Shown: positions 46,842 to 59,108 of the stretch, in pieces
How positions within the stretch are numbered: position 1 is the stretch's first letter
How the letters are laid out: each line of letters opens with the position of its first letter
Source of the DNA: Muricea muricata
Taxonomy: Eukaryota > Cnidaria > Anthozoa > Malacalcyonacea > Plexauridae
Reading direction: 5' to 3'
Length of the DNA stretch: 64,000 nucleotides
NCBI GenBank assembly: GCA_963855995.1
Contig: OY979716.1
Coordinates: 22,459,321-22,523,320 of the forward strand
The notes under the pieces: generated by a model
The model's database searches: none
What the model saw: only the letters and a program-made list of their open reading frames with translations
What the model was told of the DNA's origin: nothing
Translations under genes and position numbers: made by a program

Positions 46842-49800
46842 CGGGTTGTCCTTAACTACAGTTTTTTATGGGTCAATTTTAAAAAGCTGTTAATTAGGCT
46901 ATGTTTAGTCAAGTATCATACATAAAAATAAATTATATTTCCCTACCGTTTAATGGAATAAGTTCTCGTTTTCTCGAAATATGTTTATGCTTGTTCTTGT
47001 TCAAAAATATAATATATGTACTTGGTTCATTAGTAACAAAGAATCACAGCTAAATATAAAGCATAGCTCTTAAGCCACTGTCACACGCTGCAGTTTTTCT
47101 TGCGGCTTGCAATGTAGTTCTACTCTTGAGCGATACAAAGTTGGCCAATACGCGTCTTCATCGCATTTTGATGTCTTCTTCATAAATACCTATTAAATAT
47201 TTTTAACTAATTAACATGTCTTGAAAGTAGAATTGCTTTGCGAGTTTGAAGAAAATTTGTAGCTTATGACAGTGGCTATTTCAGCATATTTTAGAGCTTT
47301 TTGTTGGTAGAAAAAAATTACATCACTATTCTAATTTTGGCTAGAATCAAACTATACCAGTTTTTCCCTGAATATTGCAAATAGTTTTCAAGTTTCTAAT
47401 AGTAATTTTTTTTTTAAAAACGTTGGGTTAGCTTGCTATAAAAACTGGCAACTAGCGTCAAAATTTTCTTTCCAATTTGTTTTTCTTTGAATAGTAAACA
47501 GTGAAGATCTAAAAATTGTCCAGGAGTCAAGTGATGTCAATTACAACTACCAAGGGAAATCTACTACTGACCATCGAGGAAAGTTTATTTAAATCACCGG
47601 AAAAGGTCTCCAAAATCTTAACTTGTGTCGTCATTATTCTCGCAACGAGATTTATTGATCTCGTAGTAAAAGTGATGAGCATTCATGAGCCATGCGAAGT
47701 CCGTACGTGCCAAGACATGGAGTTAAAACGAAACTTAAATACTCTGGCTGATAAAACTTGTCACGGGATGTGTTGTCTCCCTGGACGTTGCTGAGTCCTC
47801 CCATGAGCAAGCTTCTGTGACAGCTAGGTTTGACAGAATTCTACGCTCGTGGGGGGAAAAAGCAAAAACGTTCGACAGAACAGCCAAAATAACCGTTGTT
47901 GCTATTAAAAACGTCCAAAGTTTATCCATATGTTTTCAGTCGACCTTCGTATCACAACAACTACCGACACAGTCACGCCGCTGACCATTGGTTGTCTATC
48001 ATGTGGATTTTCATTCCCAGTTAACAGCATCGGGAAGTATTTCGAATCCGTGTTCAGTGATGTTGTGGAATTATAACTGGTATACCGCAATGACTTCAGT
48101 AAGTTTGTTTTAATTTACTCTAAAAAATGCGTTCAGGCCTTACGCGTAATTACGGTTTGTTTCTGAACATTGGTTTGTTTAATTAAACGTCACGTTTGAC
48201 TCTTACAAATGTACACTTTGCTGGACGTTACGTAATACTGTAGTTCAAATACGAGACAGAGGACTTTACCGGGATTTCAAATCCGCCACCTGCTTTTAAG
48301 ACACTTTTCCTTTAGTTTGAATTTCCTTCATGAATTATTAATGAGTTTTAGAAATTTAGTTAAAATGTATGATTAATTGATATAACGTATAAGTTTGTTA
48401 AACCTATAGTCAAAGGCGAGGTTTTAATTGGGCAAAACGGAAAACAACGCTTAAATATGATTTCAATAATAATTTCCGAAACCGAAAACAACCCGCAATT
48501 TCGGTTAACGCTTAAAAACAATTTCAATAATTTCGTTTAACGGTTAAACACAATTCCAATAATTTCGTTTAATGGTTTACTCCGGTAATACTCCGGCTTT
48601 CCGTCATCCCGCTGTTCCGCAAAAGTCCTAACCATATATACTATCCGATTTTCGTTAGGCTGCTGAAAATAATTGTAAACGTGCTGAAATCTGGTTAATA
48701 TTTTAAATTTCTGGATGCAAAAGAAAACGGGATGAAACACATTCTGCTGCGTAAAGTTACGAAGGGAAAACTATTGTTGGTGTACATGAACGTACACTAC
48801 TCCTGTTTTGGTGAATAAAGGAAAACGCAATGAAGTCAGTACTGAAAAGGCAGATGCTTAAGACTTGATAGTTAGTAACTATAATTCTTTATATCACTAA
48901 GTTTATGTCCTTTTAAATCTTACTGTATTTAAGAGTTGGACCTGAACACAGATTTGAGTGTTTCTTGTATGTTTTTGGAAGTCACCGTAAGCATATAAAT
49001 CTCCTATATTAAAAAAAATCGTGTTAGTAGTGTCTGTTGGATTGAGTTAATTTTGAGAAGTAAAGCCGGGTTGCTATTGTCATCAGAAGCAGATATTAAC
49101 ATTTGCAAACTTTCATCTACGCATATTAATGATTTTTTCCACTTTAGAAATCTGCTGTGTTATAAAGATGTAAACTGTGCTAAAAAGGAATGCTACCAAA
49201 GAGTAACAGAAACAATTGCAGAATTGGTAAAAACGATGGTAGCTTAGGTATTGGAACAAAATTGAGGTACAAGATTATTATTTCTCTTCTGATGTTCACA
49301 TGCATGGCAATGCTCGAAATATCGTGTCCGTCATGAATGTCAGTGTTTCCAAATGATATGTATGTCTTTCTTTCGTTCGCTGGAATACTCTTTGTAACTA
49401 TGTCGTCTGATTACATAACTTTGGTTGTTTTAACAGTTTCGTAATTCTGTTCCTTTTGTCTGTGTTTGTTGAGGTTGTTTTACTCTGATTAGTTTTGTTT
49501 TGTCCATTTTTGTTTGTTTTAGTATATGTGTATGCCTTTAATAACCAGGGTTGATTATGATAGCATTGCTGTTTTTGCTGTTGACAATTAACATATTGCT
49601 CATTGAAGATGCTCATTAAACAATTATTTACAACGGATTTTACAATAATTGTGTATTTCCCAAATACAGTACATTTGTTGGGTAAATTTCAGTTCACAAT
49701 TACAGCCGTGTAATTTCGCCTGTACTGTAATCTACGCGGTTCACGGTTCGCTAACGGAGCAACCATTTGACTATTTCCAACACATCGTTTGAGTGATTTC

Positions 49801-51529
49801 GTGCAAGCGAAAGAAATATGAAACATTCGTCATGAAAAATGCGCGTGTAAAATCCTTAGTTGATTCAGTAAATTCCATTTGATTCAATGTCCATTAATGG
49901 GGGTATGGTATACTTGATTTAGTCTGATTACAAATAGCATCACAATTTCACATTGTGAGACTGGTTCACTTAATACTCAGTAGCTCTTACCCTATCTTTT
50001 AGTTACCAGATCGGCCACGTTGGGCCGGTGCGCGCGTATGTTGACCGGAAATGTTTCATGTTGACCGGAAATGTTTCATGTTCACCGCATTACTGGAAGT
50101 ATGCTATAAGCTGGAAAGTAACTGTTTTTATGCGAGTTCCTACCATGTGAAAGCGAAACTCTTTGAAGAAACTTCAACTCCCACTCTACACAGGCCTGCA
50201 CTAGTTTTCTCTTTGGTCTATACCTCGCGCGCTGTCTTTGTATTTTCTTCTTTTCCTCATGATTCCCCCTGTTCGCTCAAAATAAACTCCATCCTTCGCC
50301 CAATCAAAAACACTAATGAATACCAAAAGCAAAAATGTATTTATTTAGAATAAAGAACATACACAAATGTGTCTCTTCTTCTTTGATTTGCATCTCTACG
50401 GAAAAGCTGACCGGTTGCAGGAATCCGCCTTCCTCGAGCGCTCATTCGAAATGACCACACGAGTTCTGCCTCCCGTTGGACAGCAAAAGCACATACGACC
50501 CTATTCGCCAATCTACAATATACGTCACTTCCGATCACATGTAATTATTAATCTAATATTCTCTGTCTTCTTTCCAATAGGAAATATAGTTAGGAAAGAT
50601 AGTTAACACCGAGCCAAACTCAGTATTGCTAGGATCATGGTTAAGTTCTATTAAGGAGTAGACCACTCAGAGTCAGGATCGCATTTAAGATCGTTTAAAT
50701 GGTCAACAATACCGGTATGGTATTTTATTGGCAACGCCTCTAGATACAGACGCGATATCGTCCGCTCGTTTTTCTTCATCCGTCGGCATATTAAGGCAAT
50801 TATGGCGTAGTTGACTCGGATGTTTGTACTCGAACCCACAGCATTTTTCTGTGGAAAGCTTGCAAAGCAGCCCCAGCAAGAGTTATTTGTTGATAGAGAA
50901 GTTTCTCGTTTACTAAAAGTGTGGCGTACAATTTGTAGTTTGATTGCAGGCAATGTGGCTCTGTGCGGGACCAACCCCACTGGAGCATGAACCACTTCTT
51001 CAAACAGTATTCCAAGACTCTCTGCACCCCATGTGTGTTTTTACAAGTAGCGCACAGAGACATGCCTAAATTAAAATTGTTTAGATGCAACTGAAACTCG
51101 TATTTAACTTTTAACTGCAAAACTTAGCAATTTTTGTATAAAGTCTTCTGAGCAGTTGTATATGCCGGTCGATCTTTCACTGTTTTATTTATATACTCCG
51201 CCTTGCAGTAGCTTGCAGTATGCATTGATGTCTTTTCAAAGTACGCTTGGGTAATTCCATTGAAAAATAAAACCGGCCCGCTATAACTGAATGCGTTCCA
51301 AATTGTTTTGTCCTCTGGGCGCAAGCCTAAAAAAATCATGACAGATCAAGGAACGAAGTTCTTGAACTAACATTTCTTTATTGAAGCCGACATATTTTAC
51401 ACTTGATCCCTGGTTATTTGTTATGTTCTTTAGTGATATGTTCTCAAGTTTCTTACCTTCAACTTCAAATATATCATTGAAGCTATATTACTATAATCTG
51501 ATTAGCTATATTACTATCTCTTATTATTG
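46842..51529. other. Non-coding interval, no supported gene
   Basis: Scattered short ORFs have no domain. Short direct repeats include two copies of TGTTGACCGGAAATGTTTCA at 50039-50078. Minus-strand ORFs near 50650-51340 are open but unrecognisable, and might be eroded pieces downstream of the Mutator-like relic. Confidence 0.45.
47735..47929 (-). CDS. Short ORF with predicted signal peptide, uncertain
   Basis: A 64-codon ORF begins MDKLWTFLIATTVILAVLSN, followed by VFAFSPHERR. Lys near the start, a hydrophobic core and a small-residue site are what a secretory signal peptide looks like. The rest is short and has one Cys. No good donor or second exon was found. It could be the first exon of a secreted protein or a chance ORF. 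Confidence 0.25.
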   Translation of the reverse strand: MDKLWTFLIATTVILAVLSNVFAFSPHERRILSNLAVTEACSWEDSATSRETTHPVTSFISQSI

Positions 51530-52569
51530 TTCCATATACATGGTTCTAGGACATCGATCCCAAATTAGCCCATTGACGTTCTGAGTGAAGCCATGAGTGC
51601 ATTTTTGTAGAAGGTCATGGTTTCTCAAGTCATTGAACACTGACTTAACTTGGGGATGCCATTCTTGTGTTTATAGGACTTCATGTCTCTCTTGTTTCCA
51701 CACCAACTGTCATTTTCGTCAGGGCGAAGGTGATGTTCTGGATCGGAATCAGTTGATGCAACATTGTATACCACTGCTTTGATAGCTGTTGCCATTTTGT
51801 TTACATCATCCAAGTTCTCTTTTACCTGGCAGCCATATAATTCTGCAACACATCTATCTTCCCATCTGTCAATCTTCCCTTACCACCTAAACCTTTCCCA
51901 TCACTTAGCTTCGCCCCTTTCGGCGCATTCTTCATCTTTCGCAATCTACTGCCGACTCTCTTTTGCACATGTCGTATGCACTCCAACTTGTTAGGAATAC
52001 GCTCCTCACCATTGGGCTTGCTCTCTAGAATATTATTGCGTGTAGAATAGTCACCGTCACCAAGCATGTTCTTGTATTTAAGTCCCCGCGATACCAAGGA
52101 TCGTTCGAACATCCGCAGAGCAACGGCTGCCTCCATGTTTTTTGCACTTCCAGTGTGGTTGATCTTGCACTGGTGGCTAGTTTTCCACTCTGGGTACTTC
52201 ACATCATTTACTCTTTTTTGCCATGTCTGGCATGCTTTGCGTTTATCGGACATGATCTCCACAACCAAACATTTCTCCGTGTCTAGTAACAACACCATTA
52301 TGGGATGTTATCTCGTTTTTGCCAACTTCCATGAAGGGAAATTCCACAATCACCCATATCATTTGCTCAAACCTCTTTGACATTTATGGCATTGGTAACC
52401 ATCATTTGCCAATTGCTTTACAGCATGCAGCAGTGTATATTGTTTTGAATTTTCATGAAATTAGAGAAGCTTGTTGGTGGTGGCATGTTCATAAGTTTAG
52501 CAAATGTTACCATAGCACTGTGTCCACGACCAATTTCCCTGAAGGCCAAGACTGCTCTTGTGCCTTTAA

Positions 52570-55305
52570 GGCCTGGGGTAATACTAACAATTATGAGAAT
52601 AGGAAAAATGATTTATAACTAATAATTTTTCTTCATTAAAACATATTTGTGATTTTTATCAGCAAAAACCATTGTATTTAATTGTCTTTTTTTTGTGCAC
52701 ATATGTTGACACAAGGAACTCGAGGAACAAAATGCAAAGAAAATTTTATTGTTTGAATACTGAAAATGGCTTAGTAATTCAACATTATTACATGCCATGA
52801 AAGTTCAAAAAGCATATGTGTTGTCCCTGTTACACAAAGGTAAACTTGGCATTTTGAACAGCAGAACCTAGTGCGTCTCTCGCAACCATGGTATTTACAC
52901 CGTTGAGGCTTGTCGCACTTAATTGGCCAGTGGCTACATTGGTCAAGACGTACATCTTTGGGTACTTGGTCTGCTTTCAGTGACCGTTGGACACTAAGTG
53001 CTGCATTGGGTTGGTTATTGAGGTTATTTGAGCGTTGCAAATCAACAGCAAGTAGGCTTCTGCATATATCCACCAAAAAATCAAGAAATGAACCATTCCC
53101 ACCAATTTCATGGTAGGTTACAAAGGCATTTACAGCTGCCAGGGACATCAAATGGAAGGCAATACGGTGGTACCACTTTCTACTTCGGTATTTTGTACGG
53201 TAGAGTGACAAGAACATGTCAGCTTTGTCCACTCCTCCCATGAACTTATTGTATAACTCTACACATGCTGGACGAGCAACAGAGATAACGGCTTTCTTCT
53301 TTGCATCATACCGTTTGCAGTTGCCAATAGGATCTTTTCCTAAGAAGTTGGAAATCATCACCCTTCGGTTGTCATACCATGCAATGAGCGCCAAGCCGGC
53401 TTCTGAAGCTGCAAATTCTTTGAGAATACCCCGTCCATTTTTCTTCATATCCTTTTCACAAGGAATAGGACAACCACGTATTCGGTCAGATCTTAGGGTT
53501 GCTGCTGCAAAAATTCCAAGAGAAGCTAGGTGAACCATCAGTTCAGGACTTGAAAAATAATTATCAAAAAACAACTGATGTTTGTTTTCCTCCAAAGCAT
53601 TGCTCAACCTCAGTACAACATTCTCACTTTCCCCAAATTTTTCAGTGTTTACACCAGATGGTGGTCCTTTTGCATCTTGGGATCAAACCACTTCAAAGTC
53701 GTACACATAGCCAGACATACCAGCTCTACACCACATTTTATAGCCCCATTTACATGGCTTTTTTGGCATGTATTGTTTTACTCCATGCCGCCCTTTGAAT
53801 GGTACCATCATTTCGTCAATGGCCTGTATGGTTTCTGGTGTAACAGCTTCTCTAAAACAACTTCGAAAATGATCAATTACTGGCTTTATTTTATGTAATT
53901 TATCATAATTGGGATCAGATGCATCAGTAATGGCTTCTTGGTTATTATTAAAATGAAGAACAGACAAATTTCTTCAAATCGGTTTCTCGGCATGCAGTTT
54001 GCAACGAGTGGAACAAATGTTGTATTTGCCCAATACATGCGACGTTGAGGGAGCTTGTGAATACCCATATATAGTATGAGTCCAACTACTTGTTGAATTT
54101 CTGCCTGAGTTACTTTCTTTACTTGCTTATAAGAGGTATTATCTGAACCTTTTCGCTTCACTGCCATTTTGTAACCATCTGATGCACGTTGAGTGTTATA
54201 TAGGTTTGTTTGAAATGTTATACACTCAAGCAGATCATTAGTAAAATAATGCTTAAAGAACTCAAAAGGTTGACTGGTACTTGATAAGTTGCCGTTTTTT
54301 GGTTTCAGCTTTTCATTTGGAATGTGAGATGCTGCTGGACGTTTCCAAGGATTTGACTTCCAAGAGTATTTCTTGCTCTGGAAAAATAATAAGTTGGCTT
54401 ATTTTATATGGTTATTTAGAACATGACATGTTACTGTATTTCTATACAGAATAGTACCTTCTCAGTCTCTGGTTTAGCCCCCACTCCCTTGCTTTTTCCC
54501 TTTGCTATTTTTTTCTGATCTAAATATCTATCACTGTTCTCATCTACATCAACTTCCTCACTGGATTCTTGCTGAACTACCTCATCATCTATATCATCTG
54601 TGTTGTGAGGTTCATAGTCACTATCATCACTATCCTGTTCTTCATCACCAAAACTATCTTCACTAACATTGCCATCTGGTATAGGTACTAAGCTGACAGT
54701 GCTTTTAGTCACAGGTTTCTTTGATGAGTAAAATGATCTAAAAAATAACCATTACCCAAGAAAATGTTGTTGTTGAATAACCCTTAATATAGTGAAACTC
54801 TTTGAAGACAACCTAATTTAAGAGGACAGTTCCATAGTTCAACAAATATAAAACTTGCACTTCTTTCAGGAAGAAAAATGCTTTAGGCAAAATTAATGCG
54901 ATTATTGTTAATTTTTTGTCACAAATTCCTCATGTACACATATGTGCACACAACGTTTGTTTGTAAATTGTAAAGCAATCATGAGTCTTAATCAACACAA
55001 TATCGCTTATATTTGTGTAAAAACATTCACAAAACTAATATTTTTCTATTCCTTAGTTTGAAATCGTATTTGTACCATAAAAATATGAAAATTCTGAAGA
55101 AATTTTAAGACAAACTCACCTGGCAGGCACGCCATCAAAAGACGCCATGTTGAATTATCACAAACAAAATCCCATAGCCCAAAAGTATGTTTAGGTTATT
55201 CTTCATGTAAATTACATGAAGTGCAAAACATCAACTTGCAAAAAAATTCATAACCTGACGTCACTAATGGCTTTTAAATTTGTACACACATGTTACCATC
55301 AGGCC
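52570..55305 (-). mobile_element. piggyBac element nested in the Mutator-like relic
   Basis: The 2736-bp unit is flanked by TTAA at 52566-52569 and 55306-55309. Its ends match as GGCCTGGGGTAA (left) and GGCCTGATGGTAA (inverse of right). TTAA is the obligate piggyBac target. The flanking bases extend the symmetry (CCTTTAAGGCCTG on both sides), so the exact border is uncertain by about 5 bp. It carries one transposase gene on the minus strand. Confidence 0.85.
52771..54712 (-). pseudogene. piggyBac (PGBD-type) transposase, inactivated
   Basis: Exon 1 from 54712 is acidic (about 83 codons, DEEQDSDDSDYEPHNTDDID) and ends at a GT donor after PETEK. Exon 2 starts SKKYSWKSNPWKRPAASHIP after a TTTCCAG acceptor. 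Blocks follow: KVTQAEIQQVVGLILYMGIH, MPRNRFEEI, then a frameshift near 53960; IDEMMVPFKGRHGVKQYMPK (catalytic Asp 1), an in-frame TGA near 53690; LFFDNYFSSPELM (Asp 2); MGGVDKADMF (last two Asp). The C-terminal Cys-rich CKYHGCERRTRFCCSKCQVY is the zinc domain that binds the transposon ends. All four catalytic acidic residues are present, but one frameshift and one stop remove activity. Confidence 0.88.
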
Positions 55306-55681
55306 TTAAAGGGTTACAACGTAAGATGGCCCTTGTTTCTGGGATGTATGGAAGCGATGCGTCCAGTCACATTCAATGTTGTCACATTGTAAAACGATGC
55401 AATGTGAAAATCCATTTTTCTTCGTCATATCAATGTGAGAACTCATTTGTTTACCAATACGTCGCCAAACACTCCAAACAAACTTCTGCGTCTATAAGTA
55501 TGGTGCCTTCTTTAACAGAATCACTTTGACTCTGATTCTCATCTAATTTTGCCGTGAAATCTCTAAGCTTCACCTCGGAAGACTTTGCGAAGAAGATGGT
55601 TCGCCATCTTGGAATTTCTTGACTCCCCTTGATGGCGGAATTCTCTTCTTTTTTGCTCTTTTTGTTCTGCAGATTTCCCAT

Positions 55682-56344
55682 TTTTTGCCAAAAAGCTTAT
55701 ATAAGATGACAAAATATCAGAAGTGTAAAAAACGACAGTAAATCTTCGATAAATCTGAAGAAATCGCAGAGTCGAAAAATGCTAAAATTGCAGCTAGCAT
55801 TTATATTGTATTTCTATTCAAAAAGTTAAAAATTGTCACCAGCTATGTACAACGTAATCACGTTCATAAAAGTTTTTTTACAAGACCTTTTCGATCAGAA
55901 ACCTCCGATCTTCGTCAGTTTGTAATAAAACTAAGAAGCTATCAACACGCTTCTATTTATTTTGAGTTTGTATACGCTATTGAGTACACCTCATTTTTGG
56001 GGCTCGCCGACTTGTTTTCGGGTGGTTGTTCTAGGGGGTTACAGATGACACTAAAAAAGCCATGCTATATACCATTTTAAAGCTTCAAAGATGCTGAAAA
56101 TGAATAAATTAAGTACAGGTTGCATATGATTAAACATAACAATCAATAAGCTTGTGAGTTCACAGAAGTGTTCATTATAGGGAGCCAACTTCAAAACCTA
56201 CCTTCTCAAAGGTTATTGATTGTGGGTTAGTGGTTTTTACCCAATATAATCACAACATCAAATGAAAAAAATAATGGATGCTTTTGCAGGAGCTCACTTT
56301 CTGGGGGCCACAGCAACCATTTTAATTGTAGTAACTTGTACGGC
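55682..56344. other. Non-coding interval with a stem-loop core
   Basis: On the minus strand CTGACGA (55918-55912), one A, GATC, a loop, GATC and GAAA (55892-55889) repeat the design seen in the two foldback elements. No gene is present. Confidence 0.5.
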
Positions 56345-58130
56345 TGGCTAAGACTTCGCCCAACTCCCATTGCTTTTTATTACATAACTGGGCAAGAGAG
56401 ATATCATCACTGCTGTCTGATGTTTCTGAAGTACTGTGATGTAACAGTCGAGCCAGAGGAAAATTATCTTCATCATCAGATGAATTATTGGAAGAATCCA
56501 TCTGACCAAAGGGGTCAATTTCATTGAATTTCCCATTGCTGTAAGAGCATTCACCTTCCTTTCTTGTAATGGCCTCTAATTTGGCTTGCCTTACCTTTCT
56601 TCTCGGACCTTTCTTTTTCTTCTATTTTCGCCTTGTTCAGTGATTTTGAAATCCTTGTCTTATCCTTTTTTGCACTTCCTTCACTCGTGAATACCCCAGC
56701 ATGAATGTTAGCTGCTTTCATCACTTCATGTCTGGAGCTTGCACCAGAATTGAACTGCATTACTGCAGACATTACAGCCATCTGTATTGCTTTGGGTCCT
56801 TTATTACGATGCTTTGGAGCCCTATTCCAGACCAAGCTGTTTATGCTTTCATTTGCATTTTGGGAATAGCCTGGAAGACATCGGAGCAACAAGGAATACT
56901 CACTCAATCGTTCAAATTCAGAGAGCAATAGTTCCAAGAAAACAGGGTCCAAATGATGATCTTTTTTCACGTTTATATGAACACCAGCTGTCAGGTCCTT
57001 CAGGAAAAAATTTATGTCGTTCATTGTTGTTGCTCAGCTTGCAAGAATGGTAAAGCACTGCCATTATAGCCTTTTGCGTAGTGGATATTTGACTTTTCTG
57101 TTGCTCAGCTGTAAGTTTCCCTGGCTTTATATTTGCTCTGATTGCATTACCATGGTAACATTGTAATTTGTCAATAGCCTTGTCTGTAAGTCTGACTTAC
57201 CATTTTTCAGTTTCTTTTCTTTCTTACGGAGTTCTCTCAAATGAGTCCCCATCCTCTTTTGCACATGTCCAATACAATCTAGTTTCTAGACTCTTGGGCA
57301 AACTGCTTCACCAGTGTCATGAGCTTGTTTCCATTTTGTATACTCTTCAGAGCTACGCCATTTTTTGTAATCTACCGATCGCTTATGAGCATTTTCCGAT
57401 TTCTCACAAGTTTCACAACAACCATATGAATTCCAAATGGTGCTATATGCTTTACTGTTACCATCACAAATCATTTGTTTGTATATCAAGTTGTGGTTTT
57501 TTTATCGGTCCCAGATTTTCTTTGCGATAGAGCATTCCATGGATCCACTAGAGCCAGTGTGTGTTTGGGTGCATTGATCTTTATGTCCACTGAACCACAT
57601 GCTAAATTCACAAGAGTCCTCACCAAGCTGTTGTTTTGTAATGGCACATTCCATACACAAATTTGACTCGAATTCATAATCAACAACTTCTCCAGTGTCA
57701 ACAGATATTAGAAACCCAACTCCCTAAAATCTTTCAGCAGAAGAAGCACCACAGCCAACTGCATTTCATTGCATAAACCAATCTCCTGTTCACTAAAAAA
57801 AAATTTGCCTTTAAGTAAGTGTAAAAATCTTGCTTCCACCCACGGCCTTTGCATTGCAACACTACGTTTGAAGCACAACCTTTACGTTTGGAGACGTTTT
57901 CAATTAGTTCCAAATCATAATGCTGGCATTCTTTACAGGGCAACATTTTAAAAATTGCTGATAATATAGCCAAATGAATTAAACGGAAACCTTTTTGCTG
58001 CTGTATCTGTGTTTTCAGCTTTCTGAGGTACCAATTAATTTTATGAGCAGAAGCTGAAGGTCCTACTGGTGGAAAAGCAGTTGCGTCATCGTTGATATCA
58101 GTTAAGGATAAAGTCACACGTGTTGCTGAA
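56345..58130 (-). pseudogene. Mutator-like transposase relic 2, internally deleted
   Basis: Minus-strand blocks in order: VTLSLTDINDDATAFPPVGP near 58115, MLPCKECQHYDLELIENVSK, NRRLVYAMK, ISVDTGEVVDYEFESNLCME, THTGSSGSMECSIAKKIW, MICDGNSKAYSTIW (DGN as likely catalytic site), KLDCIGHVQKRMGTHLRELR, PGYSQNANESINSLVWNRAP and IQMAVMSAVMQFNSGASS. The SxDGxWxKR block between NRRLVYAMK and the DTG block is missing, suggesting a deletion. Stops and shifts are frequent. It is a different family member from relic 1. Confidence 0.82.
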
Positions 58131-58726
58131 ATCTCTTCTTTTTGTCGTGTTTTCTTGCCTCGTAAACATCACCCATTTTCCGCTCGTTATAAAACGGATG
58201 ATCGCTTGTTCGTCAAAGCATAAAGGACAGCCGTGATATATATCTCTCATGCAAATTCATGAATAATTGATGAGCATTTTGACTAACAACATCATCTCAT
58301 TCTGTCACGTGAATGGGCTTTCAAACACAGTTAAACATTGCATCAAACACTAGTGTTTGATCATCAAACACTAGTGCTTTATTTATGTTAATTCAACAAA
58401 ACGCAAGAAACGATTATTTATTAGCACACCAGTTCATTACACAATATATTGTTTTCACACCAAGCGCACACATTTAAATACCCTTACAAAAACAAAGCAT
58501 TCCACACACAAAAACAAAATTAATTCCCACAGGCTATTCTAAAGCATTCCGACGCATTTTGTTACAATAGCAGCTCATTTGTTTATTGTTTTCGTTTGAG
58601 AAGCTATTTCAACAACTCGTTCTGCGTGTTTGATCACGGTATCAAAACACTCGAAAGCAATGAATCTCGAGGGGCTTCGCCCCGAACACAGTAACACACT
58701 CGAACTCGTTGTTGAAATAGTACATA
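58131..58726. repeat. Non-coding interval with hairpin repeats
   Basis: AGCTATTTCAACAACTCGTT at 58601 pairs with the inverse ending at about 58720, with a GGGGCTTCGCCCC loop. A shorter palindromic repeat (ATCAAACACTAGTGTTTGAT) lies near 58343. Confidence 0.6.
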
Positions 58727-59106
58727 CAGGGTGTATCAAAAAAATTTCAAAAATTTAATCATTTCGACATTCACCTGTCACGAGAAACAATTAACATCAC
58801 TAATAAAATGCCAGAAGTTTACTATCTAAGCTAAAATTGGTCAGTTAATTTTGTAATTTATTCCCTAATCGGTTTAAATTTCAACAGATTTTCAATAAAC
58901 TCCCAACGGTGAAAATATGCGATTCCGACTGGCTATTCTCATTTGATTCGTATTTGCCCAATCTTTCTTCAAATTTCACAAAAATGATGACAATCGAAAG
59001 CTAAAAGCCTGGTCTTTCCGCCTGCGAAAGAATGATTTCTGTACATTGTATAATGAACGCGCTAGAGCACTGCAAAGTTCGACTACTTTTTTTTTTATAC
59101 ACCCTG
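58727..59106. mobile_element. TA-flanked MITE with CAGGGTGTAT termini
   Basis: A 380-bp insert begins CAGGGTGTATCAAAAAAA and ends with TTTTTTTTATACACCCTG. It is flanked by TA on both sides (58725-58726, 59107-59108). The TA target fits Tc1/mariner-type elements. No coding capacity. It sits directly against the end of the DNA polymerase relic. Confidence 0.8.
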
Positions 59107-59108
59107 TA

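Larger units (their letters stand above)
51530..55681 (-). pseudogene. Mutator-like transposase relic 1, split by a piggyBac element
   Basis: The minus-strand start is near 55681 (MGNLQNKKSKKEENSAIKGS). Before the insertion come KKNGFSHCIVLQCDNIECDW and HTSQKQGPSYVV. After 52570-55305 the reading resumes with TRAVLAFREIGRGHSAMVTF, MNMPPPTSFSNFMKIQNN, GISLHGSWQKRDNI, CKINHTGSAKNMEAAVALRM, LGDGDYSTRNNI, KLECIRHVQKRVGSRLRKMK, KGLGGKGRLTDGKIDVLQNY, and a shifted HGFTQNVNGLIWDRCPR near 51545. These are the successive blocks of Mutator-like (MULE) DDE transposases; DGD in LGDGD is a likely catalytic Asp site. Several stops and frameshifts show it is inactive. Confidence 0.85.

Noticed and set aside
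50651..51339. Minus-strand ORFs as a gene downstream of the Mutator-like relic
   Set aside because: They are open but carry no recognisable motif and no consistent splice structure.
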